From: Canna indica
Lineage: Eukaryota; Streptophyta; Magnoliopsida; Zingiberales; Cannaceae
Length of the DNA: 64,000 bases
Assembly: GCA_034359265.1 (NCBI GenBank)
Contig: CP136898.1
Span: forward strand, 374,501 to 438,500
Reading direction: 5' to 3'
The notes below the pieces were generated by a model, which saw only the letters and a list, made by a program, of their open reading frames with translations, had not been told where the DNA came from and did not search any database. Shown piece by piece: positions 46,763 through 58,966 of this stretch. The number at the start of each line of letters is the position of its first letter. The stretch's first letter is position 1. A program made the position numbers and the translations under genes.

Positions 46763-48584
46763 ATGGAGCAAGAGCCCCATCAATTCCAACCCTATCAAGA
46801 AGACGATCACAACAGCACCATTAACTCCCAAGCAGCTCATGCTTCGTCGACGTTCATGTTTCCAGATCAAGCCACCATGACCGGTTCTTCGGCTGCTTCA
46901 GCTTCCCCTTCCACCGTTCTTCCATGGCCGCTCCCCCTCATGAACAACTTGAACCCGAGCCAGTTCTCTGGCCCGCCCATGCTCCTTCGTGAACAAGAAC
47001 GCTTCTTCCCTTCTCTTCCACCGCTCCCACCGCCGCCTCCGCCGCCACTGCCGTCCGCGGCTTTCTACCACGACCTGTACGCTCGTCGAGCTTCGGCGGT
47101 GCTGCAATTCGCCTACGACGGCGGTGGACTCGGTTCATCCTCATCGGACCCTTTGGGAATGGCGGGGCTTTACATGGGATCACCAGATCAGGCACTACTT
47201 CACGGCCGAGGGATGCTTTCAGCTGCTTCTCCCTTCGGCGCTCTCCAGGCCGAGCTCGGCAAGATGACGCCGCAGGAAATTATGGACGCGAAGGCACTCG
47301 CCGCGTCCAAGAACCACAGCGAGGCCGAACGCCGCCGCCGCGAGCGCATCAACGCCCACTTCGCCAGGTTGCGCAGCTTGCTTCCAAGCACTACCAAAGT
47401 AAGCAATTCATATATCTATCCGTATTCAGTACAAAATTGATTCGTACTAGCAATTGTCATGGATTGTTAATTCATAAATCAGCTGCGGTGAGATTTTCCT
47501 AGCTTGGATTCCACACCAGACAATTAGTAGTGCAACCAAAACCCAACCACGGTTCATCTATTGCATTAATTGATCCTTTTTAATAATATTCGAGGAACCC
47601 TAGCTAGCTAGTAATCTATGAAGACATATATACACAACAAGGACACAGATATATCGATCATGGAGGGGGGGAGAGAGAGAGAGAGAGGGAGGCGAGGCGA
47701 GACAAAGGTTGTGGAAGAGCCGCCTCGTTGACATGATAAAGAGGAACCAGTCTTACAAAAAGCTTCCACAGAGATTGTCAATGCCGGAGAAGAATGAATC
47801 TGAGAAAGACAAACACGCGCACTCTTGTCAGATAATAGGAATGCAGCTTCTCCTCGTTCTCCTCACCAATCCAGCATCCGCACATTCTCATCTCATGTGG
47901 AAGCGTGCATGCAACCATCTCCTCCTCACTCCTCACTCCTCACTTTTGCAGCTACATTTCATAGCCGTGTATATAAAAAATAGACCAGCAAACCGAATAG
48001 TATATACCTATATACATCTTATTAATTAGGTAAATATGTGTGTGATTTAATTTCTCCTCTTGAATATTAATCTTCTGATCTTAATTTATTGTTTGAAGAC
48101 GGACAAGGCTTCCTTGCTCGCCGAGGTGATCCAACATGTCAAAGAATTGAAGCGGCAAACGTCGGAGATCGCCGAAGAGAGCCCGCTTCCAACGGAGGCC
48201 GACGAGCTCACCGTGGACGCCGCCAACGACGAGGAGGGCAGGTTCTTGGTGCGGGCATCCCTGTGCTGCGACGACCGGTCGGACCTCCTTCCGGACCTCA
48301 TCAAAGCCCTCAAGGCCCTGAAGCTACGAACCCTGAAGGCCGAGATCACCACCCTCGGGGGGCGCATCAAGAACGTGCTCGTGATCACCGGGGAAGATGG
48401 CGCCGAGCAGCAGCTGCAGCAGGAGCAGTCCATCGCGTCGATCCAAGACGCGCTCAAAGCCGTCATGGAGCGGACGTCGTCGTCGTCGGCGGCGGCGGAC
48501 GAACCATCTGCGGCGGCCGGCGGGGGGATCAAGCGGCAGCGCACGACGGACTTGTCGAGCATACTGGAACACAGGTCCATCTGA
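46763..48584 (+). CDS. bHLH transcription factor of the TMO5 / TMO5-LIKE (bHLH30/32) group
   Basis: Two exons, 46763-47398 and 48099-48584, give 373 residues. The bHLH domain is residues 183-232. The basic region is KNHSEAERRRRERIN, with H185, E189 and R193 in the H-E-R register for G-box (CACGTG) binding. Helix 1, loop and helix 2 follow (FARLRSLLPSTTKTDKASLL, AEVIQHVKELKRQ). The single intron splits the domain exactly after STTK, the usual site in this group. Residues about 254-312 (GRFLVRASLCCDDRSDLLPD, LKALKLRTLKAEITTLGGR, IKNVLVITGE) match the C-terminal ACT-like dimerisation region of TMO5-type factors. Those factors pair with LHW to drive vascular cell divisions through cytokinin. That role is inferred from the family. 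The N-terminus has a poly-Pro tract (about residues 85-97) and an AELGKMTPQEIMDAKALAA helix before the basic region. Confidence 0.95.
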
Positions 48585-50220
48585 ATCGAACTTAATTAAT
48601 TATAATAGAAAGAGCTAGGCATATAATGATGCAGTATGCAATCATGGCCAGCGTGAAGAAAAGATAATCATATCGCGGGATGTTGGTTTCCTTCTTTTTG
48701 TTGCATGTTGAATATGAAGGGGATATATATGGATGTCTAATTGTTGTGGGTTTGGGAGGGTAGTCTTTTAGCCAGAAGGGGAAGCGTTTTGGTTTTGTGG
48801 GAAAGGAATGTTGGAAGATTAGCAGAAAGGGTTGGGGTATATCTTTTTCGTGAGAAGGGTGGGGTTTGTACAATAAATACACTGAAGAGAAGAAAGAAGG
48901 ATAGTTATATAATGCTTTGAATCATTAATTAATACATACGTATGACCACACTTTACAACTTCTTCAGTTCTTCTTCTTCTTCTTCTTCTTCTTCTTCTTC
49001 TTCTTCTTCTTCTTCTTCTTCTTCTTCTTCTTCTTCTTCTTCTTGATGTCCACTGACTTGCAGTCTCTCTCTCTCTCTCTCTCGTGCATGTAACGTAGAA
49101 CCCAAGTCAGGTAAAGAGATAAGCTGGAATCTCCGTGTTTAATTATCTATGGGTATAGATCTTTCTTGTTAATTTAATTACTTCAAGGCAATGCATGTTC
49201 TTCTTAGTACTAATCGCAATTCTCACAGCAGTAACAGTTAGGTCTTGAAACTTGCAATGCTGATGCTATCTAATCATGTTATTTTTTGATGTCTCTCAGG
49301 TCATAGTAGGGTTACTGATATTATATAGTATACACGGCAATTTCCATTATTTCTGAATATGAAGTGATCGATTTTACATGCATTGTAATTAAGAATTAAT
49401 GGTATGTTATATATAGGATATATATGGTCGATGTATTATTTTGACTATATAATATATATATACAGTTCTAACATACATATAAATGATATATTATGTATGA
49501 ATGATACTAATATATATTATTTCTTTGATTAGTCTACTGATTGTGTATGAATATCTTCTTAATTCATTATTATTTATTAAGGGATAGAGAAAGACAAAAA
49601 TAGAAGCTAAAAAACAAAAAAGATGAAAGAAAAGTACAAGAAAAGGGAACTAATTGGATGAAAAGTGGTAGCTGTAAAAAATAGTTGTAAAGGCTGAAGG
49701 TCTAGAAAAAAGCAATTAAAGCGAGTGACAAAAGTTAGACTAATTAGATCAATTAAAGTGTAGAGTAGCAGGTCCGCTAGCTCGCTGCCTATCATGGCAT
49801 GCAACACCTGTTTTCTTTTTATTTTCTACTTCCCTATATATCTAAATTTAATTTGATTGACTCCTTTTTATAGAGATTAAAAATTAAACTTCGTTTTCCC
49901 CCTAATTTGTTGATGAAGAAGAGGAATTAATGTATAGTTACTTTGTTTTCTCAATGTGTAATTAAGCTATTTTCCATTCTTTTCAGTTTTAGAATTAATT
50001 ACTCCAAATTTCCTTCTAATTATATGTGTCCTTAATACTTAGGTCACAAGTTTATTGATCAGAAAAAGAATATTTTTACTTTTCAAATGCCATGTCACTA
50101 TATCTAGTGATCACTAGAAAAATTAAAAATCCAGTTTATATAAATATGTTAATTATTTGATACCATTTCACTAATCCTTCTTAATTAATTTATGCTAACT
50201 CATTTTGGATTAAACAATAA
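48585..50220. other. 3' flank of the bHLH gene
   Basis: Contains the presumed 3' UTR, a long (TTC)n microsatellite (48968-49044), a (TC)n run (about 49064-49083) and AT-rich spacer. No gene was recognised. Confidence 0.5.
48968..49044. repeat. (TTC)n microsatellite
   Basis: About 25 uninterrupted TTC units, roughly 380 bp past the bHLH stop codon. Read on the minus strand it is (GAA)n, capable of triplex formation. Confidence 0.95.
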
Positions 50221-50427
50221 GAGCATGTTTGCTTCGTAGGATGAGAGATGAACTAATATCTATTATTTATTTATTGCATGAATTGGAAAAAAAATATATG
50301 AATAAAATAATATAAAATTAATATTATATTCGATGTAAATCAAAATTTAAAAAATTCATATTTAATATTTCACCATTTATTATCCAATCTAATCTCATCA
50401 TATCATATCCAATGAAGCAAACATACC
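50221..50427. mobile_element. Small MITE, family with GGTATGTTTG ends, copy 3
   Basis: 207 bp from GAGCATGTTTGCTTCGTAGG to CCAATGAAGCAAACATACC, with inverted terminal repeats of about 20 bp. It is the best preserved of the three copies in the window. Flanks (TAA and ATA) do not give an exact duplication. Confidence 0.7.
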
Positions 50428-52004
50428 ATAATATCTTTTAATTGCCACCTGATCATTGATAATTAAACAAAAATTATCATCTATGACTCTACAAGCGATG
50501 CGGATCGAGCTAAAAAAAGGAAAATATATATGCTGGAAACTAAATGTGATATGTATAATATTTAGTTTGTGCATACAATGTTTCCATAAAAACTAGATAA
50601 GAGTTTGTTATCATGATCTATATTGTCAAAAAATATATATTATATAGCTAACACAATATCTCATTCATTTATGTTTTTTTTTTGTTATAAAATTATTATA
50701 ACAATCAAATGAGTTTTATGCAAAATGTATATTAATTAATTACTTGCAAAAGCATCATATGTACATATTCATCAATATTTGCTTAAAAATATTTAATACA
50801 TGTATATTAGAATATAATCTAAAAATATATTGACCATACATAAAAATTAGAATTAGGTTTTATTTTCAACATAAAAGTAGTATATATATTAGTCAGTACA
50901 ATTTATAATAATTATCGTTTTCTCTTCCCGTGAAAACGATAATTAGGCGCATTCGCCAAATATCGTTTTCTCTTCTCCTGAAATTAGCCAACAAAAAAAA
51001 AAGACAAAACAGCTCGATCGTGCGATAAAAGTGGAACAAATCCGTTGGATGAACGACGCCAGCTGTAACAAACAAAACCGCCTCCAACTGTCAACTCGTC
51101 GCTTCCGTACCAAATTAAATGGAGAGCCTCGGAATCCTATAAAGCCTTGCATGGTTTATTCATCTCTCGCATTGACCCGACCCTCCAAATCTTCCCAACA
51201 GGTTCTCGGTGCTGCTCTTCGTCCCTCAAGATTAAAGCTTCATTAATTTCTTCGTACGTTTTCTCTCTTCTTCTTCTTCTCCTCTAGCTTTCCCCTTTTT
51301 TTTTATACCTTCCATTTATTGGGCAAATTAATCCCATATATATATATATATATATGTATATTCTGCAACACTAGCTAGTTGTTGGGTTGAGGCCCAGCAT
51401 CTTACAATACATGGGCCTTGATCTAATGATATTTAAAGAGATTAGTATTCATAATTAATTAACACAACCTACCCAGCTGGGTTTACTATTAATATTTATT
51501 TGCCATCTAGAAAGTATATATATATAAATAGTTGGTGAAGTGCATTAATTAAGCTTAAGTATACATTATGTAAAGCTTTTGTTATGATGTCTGTTCTCGT
51601 TGATCCATGATCACAAAACTACCATGTATACTCTAATTAACATAAAGAAACTAGGATTGGTAAAAGAACGTCGTCATCAATCAAAAGCCACGTCGTCATA
51701 AGATATTTTTCAAAGTATGATTAAGTAGAGTTTGGTACCACCTTTTTCACGAGATATTCTTGCATGACGACCAATCCAGAGAAATCCAGCCGTCCGATGA
51801 TGAGATATTTGATGACTAGATCAGTCACGGGACAAATAAGACAGACATGCACCACCAAACCAGCCCCGCATGCATCTCTCGATCCTTTGATTTCCTTAAT
51901 TCTTCTCCATCTCTATAAATTAAAAAGTGTGGTTTAGAGCAAATTATCCAAGCACCAGTACTTCAATATTATTCAATCTTCTCTGTCTCAGCAAGGAAGA
52001 ATTA
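50428..52004. other. Upstream region of the PLA2 gene
   Basis: 50990-51290 is less AT-rich. It has a TATA-like CCTATAAAGCC at about 51136-51146 followed by C/T-rich sequence, and looks like a promoter plus leader, but no coding frame follows it. It may be a distal promoter of the PLA2 gene with a leader intron, or a remnant. 51300-51900 is AT-rich spacer. Confidence 0.4.
51914..51920 (+). promoter_or_regulatory. TATA box of the secretory PLA2 gene
   Basis: TATAAAT in the context CTCTATAAATTAAAA, 85 bp before the ATG at 52005. The implied leader is about 55 nt and contains no upstream ATG in the last 50 bases. Confidence 0.65.
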
Positions 52005-52800
52005 ATGGAGATGAACAAGAGGTCAGTGCTCGTTATCCTTTTCTTGCTCAATCCCTTTCTCGGAGTTCTGCTGTCATCTTCCCCGGTCAAAGCGCTCAAC
52101 ATCGGCGTTCAATCCGCCAACCATGTGGACGTCGTTTCCGAGGTCTGCAATTTTTCTCATTAGTTCTATTTCCTGCTCCTGTTTTCACTTTTCATGGTTA
52201 ATATATGTAATTAAAATGCTTGCTGTCTTTTAATCTTTCCTGCGCATGCAGAGCAAGCAGCAATGCAGCAGGAAGTGCGAGTCTCAGCACTGCCATGGTA
52301 ATTAAGACATAAACATTGCTTCAGGGATGAATTTAGCTACTTTGTTAATTTTCTCATGGAAAGTTAATTAAACTGCATGGGTCGTGTAATGATATAAACA
52401 CAGTGCCTCCTTTCTTGAAATATGGAAAGTACTGCGGCATTCTGTACACGGGCTGCCCTGGGGAGAAGCCCTGCGACGCAATCGACGCCTGTTGCTTGGT
52501 CCACGACTCCTGCGTTGAATCCAAGAACAGTCCGTCTTCTTCTTTTTTAGTGCTTCATTATTAGTTAAGTAGACTGCTCTGATTAACTAATGGCGATGCG
52601 CCGATGCATGCATCATATGTGCAGATGACTACTTGAGCCAGGAGTGCAATGCGAACTTCCTGAATTGCATACTGAAGGTGAAGGAATCCGGGAAGGCGAG
52701 CTTCAAGGGCAGCAACTGCACGGTGGAGGAGGTGGTGGACGTGATGACCGTGGTCATGGAGGCGGCCTTGTTTGCCGGAGGAGTTCTGCACAACCCATAG
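52005..52800 (+). CDS. Secretory low-molecular-weight phospholipase A2
   Basis: Four exons (52005-52142, 52252-52297, 52404-52529, 52625-52800) encode 161 residues. The first 30 or so form a signal peptide (SVLVILFLLNPFLGVLL core, probable cleavage near KA-LNIG). The mature part has twelve cysteines, as in plant sPLA2. The Ca2+ loop is YGKYCGILYTGCPGEKPC (residues 68-85) and the active site is DACCLVHDSC (89-98), with the catalytic dyad His95-Asp96 intact. It should hydrolyse the sn-2 ester of phospholipids, releasing lysophospholipid and free fatty acid, in the apoplast or secretory system. The C-terminus (GGVLHNP) lacks a KDEL-type retrieval signal. Exon 1 and 3 donors (GTCTGC, GTCCGT) are weak but preserve frame and family sequence. 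I start at the first ATG of the frame; a second Met lies two codons later. Confidence 0.96.
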
Positions 52801-54629
52801 ATCCAATTAAATTTAATTAAATACACATCGGTGCCAGCAACTCCAAATTAATGAATTTAATATTATTATGTTGGCTATTAAATGTCGAGTGCTGCAGAGG
52901 TTGAAGAAGGGGAATTAATTGTTAACTTTAGATTTGCTTAGGCAAGCATTCATAACTAGCTCTTGTAGATGAAAATAATCCACATTTATAATTGTCAAAA
53001 TTGAGAATGAAGCAATTGGGAAAGCGGGGGAGGGTTTTGGAAGTGTGCCCGTTACATCATAGTATTAATACTCTTCTTCTGATTTCTGATTTCTGACTTC
53101 TGAATACAACTTAAGCAAGCCAATTAATTATTAATGTGTGCGTGCGAATACATCATTGCTTGTCGTAGCTGTAATTTTTTGGACTAGATACAGTATGAAC
53201 TGCAGGACCAAATTACGTAGCGTTGTGACCAGAAACAACAAATTTGGACCATCTCAATTATGCTCGATTGGTCATAGTCTGAGTGCGGGTCTTGGCATAG
53301 CTCATAGCTGCTTTGTTCTGCAAACTTACAGCAGTAGTAATAACCACAATATTCTATTTAGTTACTCATTCTCTCCAGGTTCATTGATAATATTTTGGTA
53401 ATTCAAAGTTGGCAATATTCTCTCCAGGTTCAGTCCATGAATGGAATAACAAAAAACTCGGTGCAGCATCACAACAGACTTTTGGGCACCCTCTTCCAGT
53501 ATTTCTTCTGTTCCGGTCATCTTTATTGAACTTCTCATCTTGTGAATTAATGTTATTGAATTACCATATAAACTGATGCCAGATTTATAGTCATTGGTAT
53601 CTATCACTGGTCATATCAAAAGTCTAATTAAATACCTGTGGCTGCCACCGAAATTGTTTGGTGTTGGCTATGTATCATTCATAGTTTATTGCCCTGAAAT
53701 TACACTTGAGTGATTATAATTGGAGTTCATCCATTTTCCAAAGTTACAAAGATAGAATAATGGAAGAATTTCAGTTATCTGTTGCTATCATAATTTATTG
53801 TAGTTTCTTTAGATGTTTCTGCTGAGCTTTACTACCCACTTTCTACATGGGGCCTAGCTATTATGTGGTTGCTCAAGTAGGTAATCATGCTCTATGTTCT
53901 AAATTTGCATCCAATTCAACCTCAGTAAACTCTTGATTGTTGTGTTAATTAACAGAAATTACATAGATGGCTGTCACCAGGTCTAAGAAGTATAAGAAAT
54001 TGATGTTGGTACATCATAACACACAAAATAAATAATGACACCAAATCATTTACCATTGTACCATTTCATAAAATGGCAAACATTCTATTTTTTTATTTCT
54101 TATAGTTCCAATATATACACACTGTCTCGAAATTCTATACATCATTGTTTCACAAGTTATACCTTCCGTATATAACTTGCCGTATGCTTCTCCTATTGAG
54201 AAAAGACCCGCGGCTTCCTAACGTGTTGTTTTCTATTTTCTCCAAATGCACCTCCGAATTGACAATCATGTTTCTTGCAAACATTTGTCTGCCAACTTCA
54301 ATCCCCTTGAAACATTGTAGTGGCTGACAAGCAGATGATCTTTGCAGTGGAAATTAACTCAAACAGGATTGCTTGCCAAGTGATTCCACCGCAGCGAAAT
54401 TCATCTAACAATGTAAGGTTTCTTCTTCAAGCACCAACCTCTTCTTGTACCACATAGGGTATACAAACTAGTTCTTACTGTTACTGGGTCTATGTTTTAT
54501 AAATTATCCTGCCTATTTCACAGCAAAGAAACTTGCAGTTAGTCAGATTTGATAACTATAATGCTATGGAGAGTTAATCTCAAAAAGATATAATTAAAAC
54601 ATAGCAAGAACTTAACTTGGAAATATGAC
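52801..54629. other. Convergent intergenic region between PLA2 and the EamA transporter
   Basis: It holds the 3' ends of both convergent genes. The middle has only short open frames without recognisable domains. No repeat termini were recognised. Confidence 0.5.
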
Positions 54630-57569
54630 TTACAAGTCACTGAGGTTCTTTCTTTGATTGACTACAACAGTTGAAAAGGACAAATCACTTTGTTTACTTG
54701 AAGCATTTAAGTGCATACTGTTATCGCTGAATTCGTCCTTTGAACTTTCAAATATTGAACTGAGGATCTGGACAGCTAAGCTGCCACCTGACAATGATAT
54801 TATAGATAGTTAAGGAGGCTAGCGAGGAAGGAAACAAGAAACAAGTGCAAAATTTGTAAAAGATCTTTTGAAAAGTTCAAAGCATGAGATAGTGATTATT
54901 TTCTACCATAGAACAGTATAAAATCCAGGAGAAGTTGTTTATTTACTTATAAATGGTATAGATCATAAAGGGCTCTAACATAGAAACAATGCATGTTGTA
55001 GCTGTCAAAAACCTACAGAACTAACATGCTTAGAATAACCGATCAAATCTAATACAGAAGAACTATTGTTCAATGTTTCTAACTTGCTCTAATTTATAGG
55101 ATTCCTGTACTTATTAATTTAAAGGTACACCAAACTCTATATCATAATTATCTGATTCAATTCATTGATCCAACCAACATCAAGGGTTGCAATTTACTTA
55201 CATAATACAAGAGTGGCTCCAATCCATTCAGTATTTCCCCACCTCTCACCCAGGGAGAACCATGCAAAAGCAGCACCCCAGACTGGTTCCAGCCCATAAA
55301 CTATTGCAGTTTCAGTTGCAGATACATTATTCATAGCATTCATCTGTAAAAATCAAAGCATGCCATTTTTTCATGTTATGTATATCACAATTTCAGAATG
55401 AAAATATGAAAAAAAAAAAAATCAGTACTAACCTCGGCCCATAAGCATAAACCAGTAGAGAATACCCCTGTATACAATGCTGGTATCCAAGGGAATGAAT
55501 TCATCCCATCCCACATCATGGACCATGTGAACGACGTTATGTTCCACTCATGCACATTGCCAAAGACATCTTTCAATAGAAACCAAATCATTGTTGATAA
55601 GGCCACAGTGCACACCTAAATCAATAATACAGGAGATTATATGATAGTTATTGAAGGAGCATAAATGCACGATCTGAAAAAATCAGAATAAGCTTTGGCG
55701 ATAAATCCAACCTCATAGCCTAGGAGGGCCATAATTTTCTCCTTTCTTGTAGTTCTTGAAATATGTTCTGTTCTAAGCATATGGATTCCAAAGAACGCTG
55801 CACTAAATATGTTCAAGATATCGCCTACCTTCACATATAAAATGGTCCAATGAGACACACAATACTATATCTTTACAATCACGTAAAATGTCAAGAATAT
55901 TATCCAACATAGCCATGCATTCATACATAGACATTGACAGGGCAATCCATCTTTAAAAATGCATCATTAATATGGATGGAAAGAGGAGATGGAATTGTTT
56001 CAGTTAGAAGATTTGGGAACAAGTAGTGCACATACACAAGGAGGTGAGCCACCACATTCTAGCAACGCAATCCCTATGAGAGATACAATTGCCCCAAACC
56101 ATATAAATGCTGGCACTCTTGCTCCAAACATTCCATCTACCAAGGGAACAATTATAACCTGTTGATATCAAGTAATTTATCAGATCTTCTATGCAGCTCA
56201 GGTTGATCTTCCATTGCATTAATCCAGAATGTCAAGAGAGAAAAGCAACAAAAAAAGAAGGAAAACAAAAGGAACTTGCCGTGAAGGCAGAGATGAATGA
56301 TGCATGCCCAGCTTCAGATGTTAGTAACCCAATAGCTTGACTAAGGTAACCACAGCTCACCCAGAAACCAAGTTCTATTCCCGCAGAACGAGTGTGACCA
56401 TCTCCTCCTTCTTGGATAATAAATGGCAGGAAGGGAATGGTAGAAACCACAAATCGCACCATGTTAAACAATGCAGGTTCCGTAATTGCTTCAACCTCTT
56501 TGAGAACTGGAATATCACTGGCTGAGAAATAAAAGATTTTGAAACCTCTCTTACAATTAGTCTAGAACCATGGAAAAGGAAACTACTCTAAGCTAGTGCT
56601 ATGCTGCTATTAGACAAACACAGATAAACTTGTAGAAATTAGCATGTGATAGTCAGACTAGTTTTATACTTTTATAACTTTAAAGATAACCAGCTGTTTA
56701 GGGTGATCAATATTGGAATCTGCTAAAGCTTAATCTCTGAAAGGTCTTTTCTACTTTACTCCATTTAGAACGGATTTTGAAAATCATTTACCATTAAATT
56801 TACAAATTTTGTGTAGATTCCAAATCCAATCTCAAAGAAAAATTACATGTTGAAGTAATGGGCATATATTTTGAATAGTCTCCCACATTCAGAACACAAC
56901 AAAATAACCTCCTTCTAAGTAGCCTAATTTACTTGATCCTAATCAACACCTGAATCTATTTTCTTATTGTGCTCAAGATTGTGCCTTGAGTAGCTTAGAT
57001 TACAACATTCACTGTCATCAAGAAATAAAATTTGCAAGCTCATCCATGTATGCTTCCAAGTAAAAATCACCTCAATCAAAATTCGCAGTGAATTCAACCA
57101 AATCAAGAGAGGAAATGGGTATAAGACAAGTACCATAGATGACGGTGAGAACGTTGAGCAGGATGATACTCCTGACCTTCTTGGAAGCAAAGAAGATCCT
57201 CGCCCACAGTGGACGCCGCCGTGCAGTCTTGGAGCGCAACTTAAACCTCGGCCTCCGGCTAAGAGGTGTGAACCTCTCATCCTCGACGAAAGAGAACTTC
57301 GCCCGCCTCTTCACCCCACTGTCGATCTCGTGCCGCACCGGCTCGGCGGCCAAGGAAGAAGAGGTCTCGTCTGGATCAATCGGAGCCGGGAGACGAGGAG
57401 AAGAGTCGGTGTTCAACGCGCAACTGACGAGTCCATTGCTCCTCCTCGCCCCTCTTTGCGCTTGGAAGGTCGACAAAGGGCGGGCTGAGGAGAAGGCGGA
57501 AGCAGCGAAATGGGAGCTGGAGATGACCTTCGGAGACCAGATCCACGCAAAGGAGGCAGCGGAAGGCAT
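54630..57569 (-). CDS. EamA/DMT-superfamily transporter with plastid-type N-terminus
   Basis: Seven exons on the minus strand (57569-57134, 56521-56280, 56158-56036, 55828-55712, 55615-55433, 55343-55202, 54787-54630) give 466 residues. The first 100 or so residues are Ser/Ala/Arg-rich, like a chloroplast transit peptide. Hydrophobic helices then run from about residue 132 in two EamA repeats. Recognisable segments are SDIPVLKEVEAITEPALFN, GFWVSCGYLSQAIGLLTSEA, VIIVPLVDGMFGA, FFGIHMLRTEHISR, PWIPALYTGVFSTGLCLWAE and the repeat-2 signature SATETAIVYGLEPVWGAAF. DMT proteins exchange small metabolites across membranes. The substrate is unknown from sequence. Intron 2 begins GCAAGT (56279-56274), not GT; the other introns are GT-AG. 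The C-terminal tail (about 45 residues) is hydrophilic and Ser-rich. Confidence 0.93.
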
Positions 57570-58737
57570 CGCCTTGCTCCTTGAGTTGCAGGAGCGAGAT
57601 GATGCCTACGGCCTACGGGTTTCTTCGGTTTCTTATGAAGATTGAAGAGCGACGGCGTTGAACAATTACGGTATTCGACGAAAATTCGCAGAGAATTGGA
57701 CTCGGAGAAGGAGAAAGGTGTCCCCCATAAATGCAGGATTGGTGGAGGTGAGCCTTTTTGACTTTTGACGTGGACGCAACAGTGCCAGATGACCCAGTAA
57801 ATAATAATAATAATAGAGGCGCCACCAGAAAAACTATGAAAGCTGTATTTTTATAATTGGAAATTTGTCTAATATATGCCTTGCGATTTTTATTGAAGGC
57901 GGAGGCTTTTGCTCGTTTGATTTAAGACTTAAATTTTGATGAGAAAATGAAGAAGGGACAGAAAAAATAAAAGAAGTGACTGCTATAGAGACTACTACAT
58001 AAATAATGTGGACAAGGCGACGCTGATTCGCTGAAGGATGTGACTGCTATGGAGGAAAGAAAGAAGAATAGGAGGTCAGAAATGTAAAAGCAAATTAATT
58101 ATATGGATGGATGCCAGATTTCTTTATTTCAGCACGTGGAGAATTTGCTGGAATATGTGTACAGGGACCACAGGCATAACATGTTCTCTACCCAACAACA
58201 TAATCTACATTAAATGATAAATTAATATATTGGCACTTAATAATAAATAAGATCCTTCATGTCACCAACTGACCATCTTCATGAAGAATCTGCTACATAT
58301 AAAAATCATCAATACAAGGATTAAAATGCATATTTGTAAGTAAACTAGACTCGCTCATACGCACACGTAGTTTGATTTGATTCGGGGAAAGTGTTATTGA
58401 AATGTCTTATTTCTTAACAATGTCAGTAGTGCGATTACACTCATAACACGTTTATGGGTACGTACTCGTGTTTCAATTAGGCCCAAAAGTTCAATCTTAG
58501 CACAAATCTTAAAGCCCAGGAAGCCCAAATCGAAAACAAAGCCCCTTTTCTGCCCTCTAAACTTTGAAGACGCCGAGCCGGCATCGTCTTCGCGTTGCGT
58601 TGTGAAAATGGGCCGGTCTGACGCGCACGTGGACCGAACCTAGCCCGGTATGGGTAAGTATTGGCCTGGGCCGACCACTATGGGACCGGGCTGGGCAGCT
58701 CCTCGGGGACATGTGGGCCGTTCACGGTCCGTCCGGC

Positions 58738-58784
<47 letters not shown>

Positions 58785-58966
58785 AAATAATTGGGTTGGT
58801 ATAAATCACTCATATTCGTCGTATCGAATTAAATTGAAACGATCATCAAGTCATAAAATAGTCAAACAAGCCGATCTCGCTAATCCACTCGAAAGGCGAA
58901 AGAGGAGCACAAAACCCCCAGCCCCTGTCGTCTCCCTCCTCCTTACTCCTCGACACTGCGGCGGCG
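57570..58966. other. Divergent promoter region between the EamA gene and PYM
   Basis: 1.4 kb separates two divergent starts. It contains AT-rich spacer, a GC-richer block (58560-58740) with GGGCCG/CCGGGC words, and a (TTA)n microsatellite (58739-58783). No gene was recognised. Confidence 0.5.
58739..58783. repeat. (TTA)n microsatellite
   Basis: About 15 TTA units ending 180 bp before the PYM start codon. Confidence 0.95.

Noticed and set aside
48089..48595. 168-codon plus frame and 164-codon minus frame over the bHLH second exon
   Set aside because: Shadows of the GC-rich bHLH coding exon; the bHLH frame alone carries family sequence.
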